The notes under the pieces are model-generated. The model was not told the origin of the DNA. It searched no databases and was given only the letters and a program-made list of their open reading frames with translations. The translations under genes were made by a program, and so were the position numbers. From Ornithodoros turicata (lineage: Eukaryota; Arthropoda; Arachnida; Ixodida; Argasidae), in contig NC_088210.1 in assembly GCF_037126465.1 (NCBI RefSeq), positions 18,563,511 through 18,627,510 of the forward strand: DNA of 64,000 nt, given 5' to 3'. Positions 23,439 to 35,798 of this stretch are shown here, in pieces (position 1 is the stretch's first letter; every line of letters begins with the position of its first letter).

Positions 23439-23504
23439 GCCGAGGGACGAGACCAATGAGGGTGGCCATGGACAATGTGTTGCAGCCCAGCTGTATTAGA
23501 CGGC

Positions 23505-23700
23505 GTTGACACCGGCATCCGCAGAGTTCTTTAGAGAGAGAGAGAGAGAGAACTTCTGGGCACAGTAGAGTTCGAGCGGTGGTAGGTGACATCCAGAGTC
23601 CTCTTCCAAGCGGACCACGGTTTGTTTTACACTAACTTCTGAATCGTATAACCCTGTTCTTTGTCGTTATCCCGTTTGCAGCTCTCCGAAGTTATGAACT
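23505..23700. repeat. dispersed repeat, copy 2, with (GA)n
   Basis: Partner of 19441-19690. The AGAGAG run at about 23532-23553 is expanded here. It ends with GCAGCTCTCCGAAGTTAT. Confidence 0.5.
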
Positions 23701-24394
23701 GTTGGCACAAAGTGGAGGATCCAAGGATGGGGGGACTGTTGGGCGATCACCCCCTCCCAATCGTTAGGTTAAACATTATGTTTCCCTCTGCCCTTCTGCG
23801 CTACGCGCTTCGACAAAGAGCCCCCCTCTCCCCGCAAGTGAGGGTTTGGATCTGCCCCTGGTAGCACGGAGACAACTGCCTCTGAGCAGGTATACAGTCT
23901 GACTGAGGGTTGACATTCAGATATTGCGTTAGTATATAAGTCCGCTCGAGACGTTTTAGGGAGACAGCCCCTGTATAGCTGGTCTTCCACACTGATGTAA
24001 TTCAGGGATAATTTTCCCCGAGGAAATTTTATCCGAAATCTTATTATAGAAATATTTACTATAGAAAATCACTAATATGGAAATCATTATTATAGTAGAG
24101 AATCGTACATGATGTCATGCCAGTGAAGGATAAATTTTACCTGCGACGAAATAACAGTACATGAAGCCACTGCTGGCAAATAGAAAAGGTAAAACACGCA
24201 GTTTTTGAGAGTAAAATTCTCGCGAACCTGTGATACTATAGATTTTTAGGAAAAGGTAGAAGTTTCATGGTAACGTTTTCGAAAAGATGATTCGTTTGGA
24301 GTGGGTGACATCACGTTGCTGATATTTGATTGGCTGACAGCGATACAGAGTCGGAATTGGATGGCGCTTATACGATTGATTTCCTAAAACTCCC

Positions 24395-24515
24395 CAGACA
24401 GCACAGCCGACGGTTTTTCCCTTAGAAGTCGGCCCAGGACGCACATTGCCCCAGAGCGTTAGTCGTGGCATTGCCCGCCTCTGTGAGGCCGACAACGGCG
24501 GGCTGTTTCAGAAAC
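24395..24515 (+). repeat. SINE fragment
   Basis: Plus-strand body of the SINE family (AAGTCGGCCCAGGACGCAC, TGTGAGGCCGACAACGGCG). The tRNA head is missing. Confidence 0.6.
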
Positions 24516-24805
24516 GCTACCACCTAAAGCTCCCTTTGTTTCTATTTTGGACCCGAGGACACATGTCGGAAGAGTAATAGAGATCAATGATTCAACCTGT
24601 CAGTGACAGTCGAAATTATCTATCTGGTTTGTATTAACACAGTTCAGGTTTGTGTTGGAGCACCCGTGACGACCTCAAGGCCTAAGCGGAGACTCACCCC
24701 ATCATCATTCAGTTGTTCTTGTTGCTGTAGGGCTCATGTAATGCATGAAGACGTCAACTGGGGCAGAGAAAGATCGAGAAATGTTACCAGCTACTATTCT
24801 ACGAA

Positions 24806-25259
24806 CCATACTTGGGTAGTAATGTCATTAGTGTAATGAAATTACAGTAATGAATTACTTTTTCTGGTAATTTGTAATGTAATGCATTACTTTTGACATT
24901 CTGTAATTTGTAATGTAATTTAATTACATTTTGTCAGTAACTTTAATGACATTACTCGTTACTTTACGCAAAAGAATCGAGCCTGTGTTCTGTGTTGGCA
25001 CTTGTCAGAAAGAGAGGTTGCAACTGGCGAATTAAAAGAATTCGGACTCCCACAATGAATTTCCACATCCTCAACACAGTTACGATTAAGCTCGCAGTAA
25101 TGACTTTGTAATGTCGTCATTACTCCTCTGTAGTAAATTGTAATGTAATTTCATTACATTTCAATTGCAGTAATGAGTAATGTAATTTAATTAAATTCTA
25201 GCTGGAGTAAAGAGTAATGTAATTTAATTACATTTCAGAAGTAATTTACCCAGCTATGG
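24806..25259. mobile_element. unclassified non-autonomous element with TAATGTAAT repeats
   Basis: Imperfect terminal repeats CCATACTTGGGTAGTAAT and (reverse complement of the right end) CCATAGCTGGGTAAATTAC are flanked by TACGAA on both sides (24800-24805 and 25260-25265). The interior is packed with TAATGTAAT in both orientations. Unit A has no such DNA at the matching place. The 6-bp duplication does not settle the superfamily. Confidence 0.65.
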
Positions 25260-25789
25260 TACGAACGTGGGTTGAGAGGAAAAGGTTAAGACTATGAACA
25301 ACACATTTAAAAAAAACAATCTCAATGGGAAGGTTTCAGTGCGGTTAACGGGGGCTATCAAATTTAGATAACACTCCTAGAAGGAAATGTACATAATATA
25401 TATAATAGGAACAACAACAAATAAATCGTGACTACGACCTGGAGTGATTCACCACTGGAGAGCAGTACGCCATCCCATTACACGCGAAACATTAGATGTG
25501 AGATATGAGAATGAAGTTCGAGTAATGTGCAAGTACAACAATTGAGCTGTCCTCCACTGACAGCGCTAAATGAATGCGCTATCAATTAAAAGGGGGTTCT
25601 CTGTATCCGATCGATCCCAGCCGTGAAACCATAAGAACACACGTGACAGCCTTCGACCTTCACGCCTGCCTAAAAGTCAGCGAGTGAAACGAAATACACG
25701 ATCGGCAAGGAAAAAAAGAAGTCCGATACATAACCCCTTTGCACCACCCTCGATTGAAATGGACACGCTCTGCTAGCACTGGTCTTGGT

Positions 25790-25797
25790 TATATAAG
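25790..25797 (+). promoter_or_regulatory. TATA box of gene 5
   Basis: TATATAAG with the same upstream context as genes 4, 6 and 7, 61 bp before the ATG. Confidence 0.7.
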
Positions 25798-25857
25798 ACG
25801 ACCACTCCCCTCGAGCAAACACACCGGTACTCCTGCTCACTCGGACACACAAAAACC

Positions 25858-27096
25858 ATGAAGTCTATGGTAAGTACAAAGCACGGCAAGGCCCGTGTGG
25901 AGAGTGAGCTGATTGCGTATTCACACGATTGAGAATATTCCAGAGGAAAAAGAAGCAAAAACTGCTCACACAGGCAAAAGTTCCTCCACGTGTTATGTTG
26001 AACATTCGTCAAAATGTGCCAAATTATCTGTAGTGGCGTATACCGCGAATTTAGCAGACGACATCGTTTGCGTCTTTTTCTGTCGTCTGCTACGGAATAT
26101 TTTGTGACTACTCCGCAGGACATTCCCTACGGTTAGCAGTGCACGAAAGGACATGACATTGAGCACCCACGCTTACGTGGCTATGGCATTTTTCGCATCC
26201 TTCCACTGGAGTATTCGAGAGAATGTTGCTGGTGCGAATACATATATGGTAAGCGACATATTATCGTCAAGTTTGCATCGTGCAGGCATCGTACTACAGG
26301 CCACAGTACTGAAGGAGAAAACGTATTCTACTGATGGCAGTCTGCGAGATACACTGTGTATTCACAGAATCGACATTCCTCAGAATACTCCGGCGGAAGA
26401 TGTGCAAAACGTCATCGCTTTCTCCTGCCACGTGAGAGCGGGAGCTCAACGTTATCTCTGTTCGCGGCCTTCTAACGATGAGGTTATCCTGTGTCTCAAC
26501 CGCAAGATATATTCCGTAGCAGACGGCAGGGCCGATGGTGTCGCCTGGTACAATATACTCCAGTCGCAATATTCCTGCACTGTACGGATTCTTACCATAA
26601 GTGTGTAAAGAGGCATGTTGTACTTGAAGGAAAAACACGAACTGGCTGTGTGTCAGGCTCACGCCCAGTACTCCTGTCATGTGACATACGACGTTGCGAC
26701 GTTCATATGACGTTACAAATTTAAGCCGAGAACGAGGTTTGGAACTACAGTATATTTGGGATGCTGATGAAATGCCGCATGGAAGGACGTATAAGGTACG
26801 AGCTGATCACATTCTGTACATTGCAGATTGCAGTCATCTTCTTTGCCACTGTGGCCACAGCCATGGCTGGATACTTCGGAGGCTATGGTGGATATGGTGG
26901 TTACGGAGGATATGGAGGACATGGAGGATACGGTGGCTACGGCGGATACGGCGGCTATGGTGGTTACGGCTATCCAGTGGGCCGCGCTTTCGCCTACGGA
27001 TCTCACATCAAGCACGGTTATGGAGGCTATGGAGGCTACGGGGGCTACGGTGGCCACGGCGGTTACGGAGGCTACGGTCATGGCTTCTACGGTTAA
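25858..27096 (+). CDS. Gly/Tyr-rich secreted protein gene 5
   Basis: Exons 25858-25869 (MKSM) and 26827-27096, with a phase-0 intron GT 25870 to AG 26825-26826. The product has 93 residues and is a close paralogue of genes 4, 6 and 7. Signal peptide MKSMIAVIFFATVATAMA, GGY array with one GGH, the hinge YPVGRAFAYGSHIKHG, a second array containing GGHGG, and the GFYG end. It is the shortest of the four recent copies; length differences lie in the GGY arrays, as expected from unequal exchange. AATAAA at 27115-27120. Confidence 0.85.
26052..26092 (+). promoter_or_regulatory. conserved intron hairpin in gene 5
   Basis: Same 12-bp perfect stem and 41-nt span as at 21621-21661; the loop differs at single positions. 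Confidence 0.5.
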
Positions 27097-27114
27097 ACAT
27101 TGTACAAACTATTA

Positions 27115-27120
27115 AATAAA
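27115..27120 (+). terminator. poly(A) signal of gene 5
   Basis: AATAAA, 19 bp after the stop. Confidence 0.7.
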
Positions 27121-27499
27121 TCAATTTTGACAACACCATTTCAGGAAGTCAACATTAGAGAACGTTAAGCCAACAATTATTTGATCATAATGAAATGAGG
27201 TACTTCACCGCTGGAGTTGTGGTAGCCTATCCCACGACATGAGGGTTATTATATGATATGGGAATTAAATGGACGGCGCACATACACATGGCTGGTTAGG
27301 CATACGTTGTAGGCGTAAGCCAAGTATCCCTTTACAACCCGACCAACACAGTGGATACGCTAAAGGCGCTATGCACACGTATGAGGCGCTATGGTTGCCG
27401 GCACCTAACAGCTCGGTCCAGACGTGAAGTGTACTAGACGTAACTGCCCCTCGAGTCCCAAGTGAAGTGTTCCAAAGTGCCTATATGCAGCTAAACAAA

Positions 27500-27624
27500 A
27501 TGGACGTAAAGTCGAAGCTATAAGGTGAAAGTTCAGGAGCCGATGTTGACAAACGAAGGACGACCTTATCGTCTACGGGAGAGACTGGAACAGCAAGAAG
27601 TACACACTCAAAATTGTCGAGTTG
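27500..27624 (+). pseudogene. companion exon relic in unit B
   Basis: Unit B copy of the conserved block; 27589-27624 encodes NSKKYTLKIVEL as in unit A. The TATA motif present in units A and D is replaced here (GGATACGCTAAAGG near 27355). Confidence 0.35.
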
Positions 27625-28247
27625 ATTTTTCTTTCTTTGTCTCTCCCTGCGATTCTTTAAAGTGCGGAGGCGACATTCGGTGCGTTACACGTTGATCTCC
27701 TGGCGTTATTTTCTTCTTATTTGCATCCCCTATCGTGGCCTTCGTAAAGAGTTGCATTAAGTACACAGCAAACGGCCTTCTCTGGATGCTGACAGAATGC
27801 TGTAAAGAGATGCTGTAAAATCATCATAATCAACATAACGTTATTGTTATCGTAAAGTGAAGCACGTTGGGATGATTGTGAAACGAAATGAGTATGATGT
27901 TACTGTGTCATCACGTCAAATTGAGTGAGCAAGTAAACTCAAAATTATTATTAAAAAAAAAAAAAGAAACGCACTGAATTCGCAATAAAAACGACACCTG
28001 CCGCCCTCTTGAAATCCACAGACTAAAGTCGGTACTGTTTGCCAGCAGATGTCGCACTACTTCTCAAAAGAAAACCCTCAATGGCTTGTCTATTTGTTTT
28101 GTATGTATAAGTCGTTCTTGAGACGAGTTAGGAAGAAGTCAGCCCCTGTGGCTGGTCTTCCACACTCGTGTCAATACATTTTAATTCTCCGAATAAAATT
28201 TCCTCAAGAAATTTTGTCCGAAATCTTTAATATAGCAAATCACTAAT

Positions 28248-30567
28248 GGGTGATTTCAGGCAGAATCAGGCAGGGTGGTCCGGTCAACCTCTCAGATTTT
28301 TTTCGTTCCAATATATATTGAAGCCTAGTGCTTAGGAAGTACATTGGCCGAGGAAATAGCTAAAAATATCTTCTAGTTATTTCTTTAAAAAACAATGCCC
28401 AAGACTAACCATTTCGAGCACTACGCTTCCTCGCAATTTTTAGGCCTCGTATCTTTGTGACCATTAAGGCCATGCAGTTAATTTTTTCCACGCTTATTGC
28501 CCATGTGTTGCTGTACAGTTTGCTCTATCTTTGAGGTTCTAGGTTTTGCAGGTGTCCAGATAAAAAATTGCACAGCCGCCTCATTTGCAAAAAAATCTGA
28601 CTTTTTCGGCGAGTAGGCGCTTTTCTGCAAATATCAAAAAGTTAATATGGGTCACATCGTTCTGTTCGTCTTTAAACACTCTTTTCATTCATATAAAAGA
28701 ACGTTAGAAAAGCTCGGGCATACTTCCTAACGCGCGTTTAGTGAGGGGTTGTAAGGCAAAAACGCGCAACTTCAGCCGCGTATTTTCAATATTCGCTCAA
28801 TCGAGACGTGGTTCATATTCCTCACACATATTGTTCATAACAAGCTCGCATAGCGTAGTGAAAAAAAAATTCACTTCAGAAATGTCTGAAGTTCATTTTC
28901 GGGCTTTCCCCCCACACCTGCCATGGCTGGTTCGTGACGGGCGCAGCGAGAATGGACAGCGGAGTTTCGTCACTTCGTGGATTCATATTACATTTGAGAT
29001 AGTCAAGGTCTGGTTTATAAGGTTTAATACGAAACAAAGTTCAAATATCAATCTACAAAGACAGGAGTTAGGCTCCGTAGGTCGGCATGAACGTTGGCAT
29101 ACGCGCAAAACACAAATTGGAAGCACGTACGGTTCTTAATTGATGACAAACAGAAAAGGGGACAAAATCTACAGTGGAAGGCTGCTTTCCTCCATGCACA
29201 CTTCGAAGTTTTGCCGTGTACACTTCACAAACGCCAATACCTGTTCATTCTGCTTTCCCCAAACATGTGATGCGTGTATTCCAGGAACGCGCTGGAAGTG
29301 TTCCCATTCTCGTTTTCTGGTTATACGATAGTTTGCGATGCCTTACGCCGACAGCTTCACATTTCTAAGTATCTTATTTGCCGTACATCTCAGGTTGTAC
29401 AGTGTGGCATTGTGCTTAACTACGTCACCGACACCATCGCATCCACTCTTCCCGTTGCAGTAAACACCCACTTTGTACTAGGTAGCTTTTGCTTCGTATA
29501 GTTCTTACCACCTGCACTGCTTACCGCCGTAGTGCTCACAGAACACGCGGTCTGGGCAATGAGCTCTGTCCAATGTACGCCCTTACAAGGGAGCACTGAG
29601 GTTTTTGTGTTCTCTCACACAGCAGGAATAAAATGTGTTCTGCCTAGACAAAGTGGCATGAAGACAACAGGAGCTACGGAAAGAGGCGCTTTCTCCAGTT
29701 CTGTCGATCACCTCTCCAATAACTACTCGGAAAGCGGACTACGTTTCACTGCTTTATGACACATGATCTCATCCATCCTGCAGGAAATGCGTAGTTTCTT
29801 AGTTCGCACCTCGTGTGTGACCTTCGTCAAATTACGGCGCCATAAAACGCTACCGCTGCTTCGACACCGTGCCATACATGTTGCTGTGATGGGGTTACTT
29901 CTGAGTGTGCGCAACGGAACCTCGGCCATTTCTGAAGTGAAATTTTTTTCATTATGCGAGCTTGTCATGAACAACATGTGTGATGAATATGAACAACGTC
30001 ACGAGTGGGCGAATATGGGAAATACGCTACCGAAGTGGCGCGTTTATGCCTTACTACCCCTCACCAAACGCGCGTCAGGAAGTATGCCCGAGATTTTCCA
30101 AGAACCTCTTTTATATGAATGGACAGAGCGTTTGAGGACGAACATAATAATGTCACCCATGTTAACCCCCTGGCATTTGCAGAAAAGCAGTTACGCGCCG
30201 AAAAAAGTGATTTTTTTTGCAAATGAGGCGACTTCGTGATTTTTTTATCTGGACACCTGCAAAACCTAGAACCTCAAAGATAGAGCAAACAGTACAGCAG
30301 CACATGCATGGACAACAAGCGTGGAAAATATTAACTGCATGACCTTAATGGTTACGAAGGTAGGAGGCCTGAAAATTGCGAAAAAACCGCAGTGCTTGAA
30401 ATGGTCGGTGTTGAACATTATTTAAAAAAAAAACACCTATAGGATATTTTCAGCTATTTCCTCCGCCAACGTACTTCCTAAGCACTAGGCTTCAATATAT
30501 ATTGGAACGAAAAAAATCTGAGAGGTATAGACCGGACCACCCTGCCTGATTCTGCCTGAAATCACCC
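28248..30567. mobile_element. 2.3-kb element with ~750-bp inverted arms
   Basis: The ends read GGGTGATTTCAGGCAGAATC and its inverted partner. The two arms can be followed inward, with divergence, to about 29000 and 29800. TAAT is present on both sides (28244-28247, 30568-30571), while units B (about 24077) and D have the unbroken CACTAATATGG. A 3-bp TAA target and GGG-TIR would fit PIF/Harbinger, which is inference. The frames on each arm mirror each other and are not genes. Confidence 0.75.
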
Positions 30568-31221
30568 TAATATGGAAATCGTTATTACAGAAAACAGTAC
30601 ATGATGCCATGCCAATGAAGGATAAATTTTATCTGCGAGGGAAAAATAGTACATCAAGCAAATGCGCTAACTAGAAACGGTAAAACACGCAATTTTTACG
30701 AGTAAAGTTTCCGCGAACCTTGGTACTGTTTCCATTTTTGACCGAGCAGCATGCAGCGGGGACACATGTCGGAATAGAAATAAAGAACAAAGATTCTATC
30801 TGCCAGTGGCAGTCGAAATTATCTATCTAGTTTGAGTTAACACAGTTCGGGTATGTGCTGGAGCGCCCACGTCCGTGCACTGGGGTAGGGCCTCGCACAT
30901 GTGCACTACCAAAGGTACGATTTCGGGGGTGGGGCTGAACCTCCAAATTCCCGCCACCCTTCTGGCTACCCTACAGTCACTGAACTAGGGTACCCCATTG
31001 AAAGGAATGAATAAAGGTTTCAGTCAAAAGGTGTTCTCTATATCCGATAGAACCCACGAGTGAAAGTAAGAGGCGAACACGCATTCGACCTTCACGCCTG
31101 CCTAAAAGCCAATGAGAGAATAAAAGACATCCACGATTGGCAAGAAAAAGAATTCCGAAACGTGTCCCCTTTGCACCACCTTCAATTGAAACGGACACGC
31201 TCTGCTAGCCCTGGTCTTGTC

Positions 31222-31229
31222 TATATAAG
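31222..31229 (+). promoter_or_regulatory. TATA box of gene 6
   Basis: TATATAAG in the shared promoter context, 63 bp before the ATG. Confidence 0.7.
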
Positions 31230-31291
31230 TCGACCTCTCCCGTCGAGCAAGCATACCGGTACTCCTATACTCACTCGGATACACAAAAACC

Positions 31292-32647
31292 ATGAAGTCT
31301 ATGGTAAGTACAATGCACGGCAAGTCCCGTATGGAGAGTGAGCAAGCTGTGTTCTTACACGAGCGAGAATATTCCAGTGGAAAAAGAAGCAAGAACTGCT
31401 TACAGAGCAGAAGTTCCGCCGCGTGTTATGTTGAACATTGGCCAAAATATCTCTAGTGGCGTACCGCGAACTTAGCAGACGACATCGTCTGCGTCTTTTT
31501 CTGTCGTCTGCTACGGAATATTTTGTGTCTACTCCGCAGGATATTCCATACGGTTAGCAGTGCACGAAAGGACATGGCATTGAGCACCCAAGCTTACGTG
31601 GCTATGACATTTTTCGCATCTTCCACTGGGGTATTCGGGAGAATGTCGCTGGTGCGAATACATAGGGTAAACGACATATTATCGTCAAGTTTGCATCATG
31701 CAGGCATCGTACTATAGGCCACAGTGCTGAAGGAAAAAACCTATCCTACTTGTCGCAATTTGCGAGATACACTGTGCATTCACACAAGCGACATTCCTCA
31801 GAATACTCCTGCGGAAGGTGTGCAAAACCGTCATCGCTTTGTGTATTGTCATCAAGCAGGAGAGCTATCTATCGCTTTCTGCTGCCAACGTTACGTCTTT
31901 TCGCGCTCTTCTAACGATGAGGTTGTCCTGTGTCTCAGCCACAAGAAATATTCCGTAGTAGACGGCAGGGCCGATGGTATCGTCTGGTACGCGCGCAGTA
32001 CAATACGTTAGACCCACCGTGGCAAGACCCGATTATATTCCTGCGCTGTGCGGATTCTCACCATAAGTGTGTAAAGAGGTAAAGGTTACATGAATACATT
32101 GTACTTGAGGAAGAAACACTAACTGGCTGTGCGTCAGGGTCACGGACAGTATTCATGTCATATGACGTACGACGTTCATATATGACGTTACAAATTGAAG
32201 CCGAGAAAGAGTTTTGGGACTACATATTTGGGATGCTGATGAAATGCCGCATGGACCGAGGTAAGGTGAGAGTTAATCACATTCTGTACATTGCAGATTG
32301 CAGTCATTTTCTTCGCCGTTGTGGTCACGGCCATGGCTGGATATCTCGGAGGCTACGGAGGATATGGTGGCTACGGAGGATATGGTGGCTACGGTGGATA
32401 TGGTGGCTACGGTGGATATGGTGGCTACGGTGGATATGGTGGCTACGGCGGATATGGTGGCTACGGCGGCTATGGTGGCTACGGCGGACATGGAGGATAT
32501 GGAGGATATGGTGGCTACGGCGGTTATGGTGGTTACGGCTATCCAGTGGGCCGTGCTTTTGCCTACGGATCTCACATCAAGCATGGTTATGGAGGTTACG
32601 GTGGCCATGGCGGTTACGGAGGCTACGGCCATGGCTTCTATGGTTAA
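31292..32647 (+). CDS. Gly/Tyr-rich secreted protein gene 6 (expanded repeat)
   Basis: Exons 31292-31303 (MKSM) and 32297-32647, with a phase-0 intron GT 31304 to AG 32295-32296. The product has 120 residues, the longest of the four recent paralogues. Signal peptide MKSMIAVIFFAVVVTAMA is followed by an expanded GGY array of about 65 residues with one GGH, then the same hinge and a short second array of GGYGGHGGYGGYGHG ending GFYG. The expansion lies wholly before the hinge and the tail is shortened. The canonical AATAAA has become AAAGAAATC; an ATTAAA at 32666-32671 may replace it. Confidence 0.85.
31473..31513 (+). promoter_or_regulatory. conserved intron hairpin in gene 6
   Basis: Third copy of the TAGCAGACGACA stem; both arms are perfect. 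Confidence 0.5.
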
Positions 32648-32665
32648 ACATTGTACAATTAAACT

Positions 32666-32671
32666 ATTAAA
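32666..32671 (+). terminator. variant poly(A) signal of gene 6
   Basis: ATTAAA at the place where genes 4, 5 and 7 have AATAAA. Confidence 0.5.
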
Positions 32672-33208
32672 GAAATCAATTTTCACAACATGCTTTCAGC
32701 AGTCAATATTAGACAACGTTATGCCAAACAACAACAATGGTCATGATGACATGAATATAGTTTCACCGCAGGAGATATGGTAGCCTATCCCACTATGAAT
32801 GTTATTACAAATATGAAATGGGAATCAAATAGACGGCACCCATACACATACACATGGCTGGTTAGGTCAGGTCGCACCGAACTCGCAACCAAAAAGTCAC
32901 CTGTTCATCTCAGTGCACAGCTCATCAAGTCCACAAACTAAAGTCGGTACTGTCTGCCAGCTACTACCATGCCATGTTGCGCTACTTCTCAAAACAAAAC
33001 CCTCAATGGCTTGTTTTATTTGTTATTTACACGTACTACCTGCCACCTACTGGGCGACTGGACAGTAGCACTACTTGTTGTCATATAGCCGTTCCATTAG
33101 GTTAACAGGGTTATGTTAATTAGGGAAACATTAAGTTAATTAGGTTATTAGGTTTCTCTTCGCCCCTGTTTCACTACGCTCTTCGACAAGGGAACCGCGA
33201 CCACAAAG

Positions 33209-34244
33209 CAGGGATCAGAACCGTTATTTTTAGGGGTACGGTTCGGGGGTGGGGAGGGGATATGTTTATTGAAAAAAAGAAAGGGAGGAAAGGTTAGTCA
33301 GGCGTAGGCAGACTTGCTATTCCTTAAAAAAAAAGAAGAAAACAAAAATCGCACACACACACACACAAAAGCAAAAAAAAGGGGGGCTTCAAGAGAGCTC
33401 AAGAGGGCAGTCGTAACAGCCTCCTGGTTGTACGGTTCGGGTTCGGGTTCATGCATATCGGTTCAGTTCAGGTTGGGTTTAGAGCACAAAAAAATAAGGT
33501 TCGAACCGTTTTGTACCGGTTCAACAGGTTCGCTGAAGCTGAAAGTTTTAATTTGCGGATATTGGAATTCAGACGTGATTTAGGACGGATCAAGTACACA
33601 AAATAGAACTCTCTTTCACCGAAGGGTGATTTCATAATACCCTGCAAGAAGAAATTTGGCTGACAGGTGTATAATACAGCGGCCAAGCGATCAGTGCATT
33701 GTAGCTTCGGGCACGTATAAGTTACAGGACAAAAATGAAAGGGAGACTGTAATAGCTGGCGGAAATTGTACGTCCGACATTTACGTTTTGACATACGTTT
33801 AACATTTGACGAACAATGAGTACTACTTATTAGGGCAAAAGCTCAAGGTGTCTAAAAAAAAAAAAAAAACCCCGCGACGAAAACATGATACGCTGCAATG
33901 TAAGGAAATCAGTACCACATTGAACCCACGCTCATGTGGTGTCATGACTTCGTGAAAGCGCTTGATTTATATAGAAATAAAGTTTCCAATACGTTGAACG
34001 TTGAGTGTTCCAAACGTGGTTGAACTGGTTGAAGGTCCGCTACATGATTTGCTATGGAAACACTGCAGGCCTGCTTGCTGAAGTAAACATTTGATCTGAA
34101 CCGAACCGCTTCAGATTATTTCGGTTCAGTTCCGGATCGGTTTCGGCGGTAGCGAAATAATTTCGGTTCGGTTCAATTTTGGTTCAGTAAAAAAATAACC
34201 GTTGGCGGTTTTCGGTTCGGGTTTAGCTCCGGTTCCGATCCCTG
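33209..34244. mobile_element. hAT-like non-autonomous element, 1036 bp
   Basis: The left end CAGGGATCAGAACCG and the right end (reverse complement CAGGGATCGGAACCG) are inverted. The flanking 8-mers CCACAAAG (33201-33208) and CCTAAAAG (34245-34252) agree at 6 of 8. The subterminal regions carry many CGGTTCGG motifs. The matching part of unit B (about 23820) has no insertion. Confidence 0.65.
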
Positions 34245-35730
34245 CCTAAAAGTGAGGGTCTGGGTCCCCCCTTGGTTGCTCGGAGACAACTAGCGCGTAC
34301 ATCAACCTCTGAGCAGGTATACGTTCTGACCGAGGGTTGGCGAGGGTTGGCAAAGATTGTGTTAAAGGGAGACTTCACAAGGATTCGAAAAAAAAATTAG
34401 GTGAGCATCATACCGAACTCGAACCACCCACTCGATACCGAATACAACATCCGCATTCATTTTGCGCGAGTTCGTAAATGATGACAATAATATAGCAAAC
34501 CGAAACCGAAATACAAAGCGCAGAAACCATACGGCAGTTTGTCTGGAGGAGGATACTGTGACGTCACCCAGCATTGGCGTCTGCTTCGAAACCACTGGAA
34601 ACCTGCATTCTCTCTGTCGGATGCTGGATGATGTGAGCAGTGTGTTGCTTTCAGCACCCTCTCGCTTCACCGAGGCGAAGCGCTCGCTTCGTAATAAATT
34701 CGTTTGAATAAACTCTCCGCAGTTTTGGAATGAGATATTTCGTACACATGTTCCTGACATCAAAAGGTTACGGGTATAACACAACTTTTCTGATGATTTT
34801 GTTGCGGAGTCCCACTTTAAGTATGGGCCACTCAGTTTAGGGAGCCTTCCACACTGATGCCAATACATTTTTCCTTAGTTCACGGAATAAATTTTCTCCA
34901 ATAAATTTTATCCGAAATCTTTAATATAGCAGATCACTAATATGGAAATAGTCTAGAAAATAGTACATGATGTCATGCTAATGAAGGATACATTTTATCT
35001 GCAAAGGAAAAAACGGTACATCAAGCAAATGCGGCACATACAGTAAAACACGCAAGTTTTGCGAGAATACTTTCCGCGAACCGACGGTAGTGTTTCTGTT
35101 TTGGACCGAGCAGCTTAACATTGGGAGATGCAGCGGGGACACATATCGGAATAGCAATAAAGAACAAAGATTCTACCTATCAGTGGCAGCCGAAATTATC
35201 TATCTAGTTTGAATTAACACAGTTCAGGTATGGGTTGGAGCACCCACGTGCGTGCATTGTGCAGCTGAATTGTCGTACTTGCACATAATTTTAACTTGAT
35301 TCTCATACCTCACATCTAATGTTTCTCGTGCAATGGGGTAGTGTACTGCTCTCCAGTGGTGAATCACCCCATGTCATAGTCAGGATTTATTTGTTGTTGT
35401 GCACTGAGGTAGGGCCTCGCAAATGCACTACGAAAGGTACAATTTCGGGTGCGGGGGAGGGGTTGAACCACCAACCCCCTCCTCTGGCTACGCCACCGAA
35501 AGGATTGAACAAAGGTATCAGTCAAAAGGTGTTCTCTGTATCCGATATATCCCACGAGTGAAAGTAAGAAGGAAACACGCCTTCGGCCTTCGCGCCTGCC
35601 TAAAAGCCAATGAGAGAATCAAAATCCACGAATGGCAAGAAAAAAAAAAACAAAGAAAGAAATTCGAAACGTGTCCCCTTTGCACCACCTTCAATTGAAA
35701 CGGACACGCTCTGCTAGCACCGGTCTTGGC

Positions 35731-35738
35731 TATATAAG
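35731..35738 (+). promoter_or_regulatory. TATA box of gene 7
   Basis: TATATAAG in the shared promoter context, 61 bp before the ATG. Confidence 0.7.
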
Positions 35739-35798
35739 TCGACCTCTCCCGTCGAGCAAACATACCGGTACTCCTGTTCAATCGGATACACAAAAACC

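Larger units (their letters stand above)
20630..23460 (+). repeat. segmental duplication unit A (gene 4)
   Basis: First of four tandem units. It starts near CATGATGTCATGCCAATGAAGG, carries gene 4 and continues through the 3' flank to the companion-exon relic at 23403-23438. Related segments are units B, C and D. The left part probably continues beyond the MITE at 20046-20627. Confidence 0.7.
23755..27990 (+). repeat. segmental duplication unit B (gene 5)
   Basis: Begins with a block (CGCTTCGACAAAGAG...GTGAGGGT) also found at the start of unit D. It carries gene 5 and runs to a TGAGTGAGCAAGTAAACTC block that recurs at about 38733 in modified form. It contains a SINE fragment (24395-24515) and an unclassified element (24806-25259) absent from the other units. 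Confidence 0.65.
28000..32840 (+). repeat. segmental duplication unit C (gene 6), interrupted
   Basis: Starts around CCACAGACTAAAGTCGGTAC (shared with unit D at about 32930), is split by the element 28248-30567, carries gene 6 and breaks off near 32840, before the companion relic. Confidence 0.65.

Noticed and set aside
28741..30239. Open frames inside the 2.3-kb element (28741-29139 and 29763-30239)
   Set aside because: They lie in the two inverted arms and mirror one another; no transposase motif is visible.
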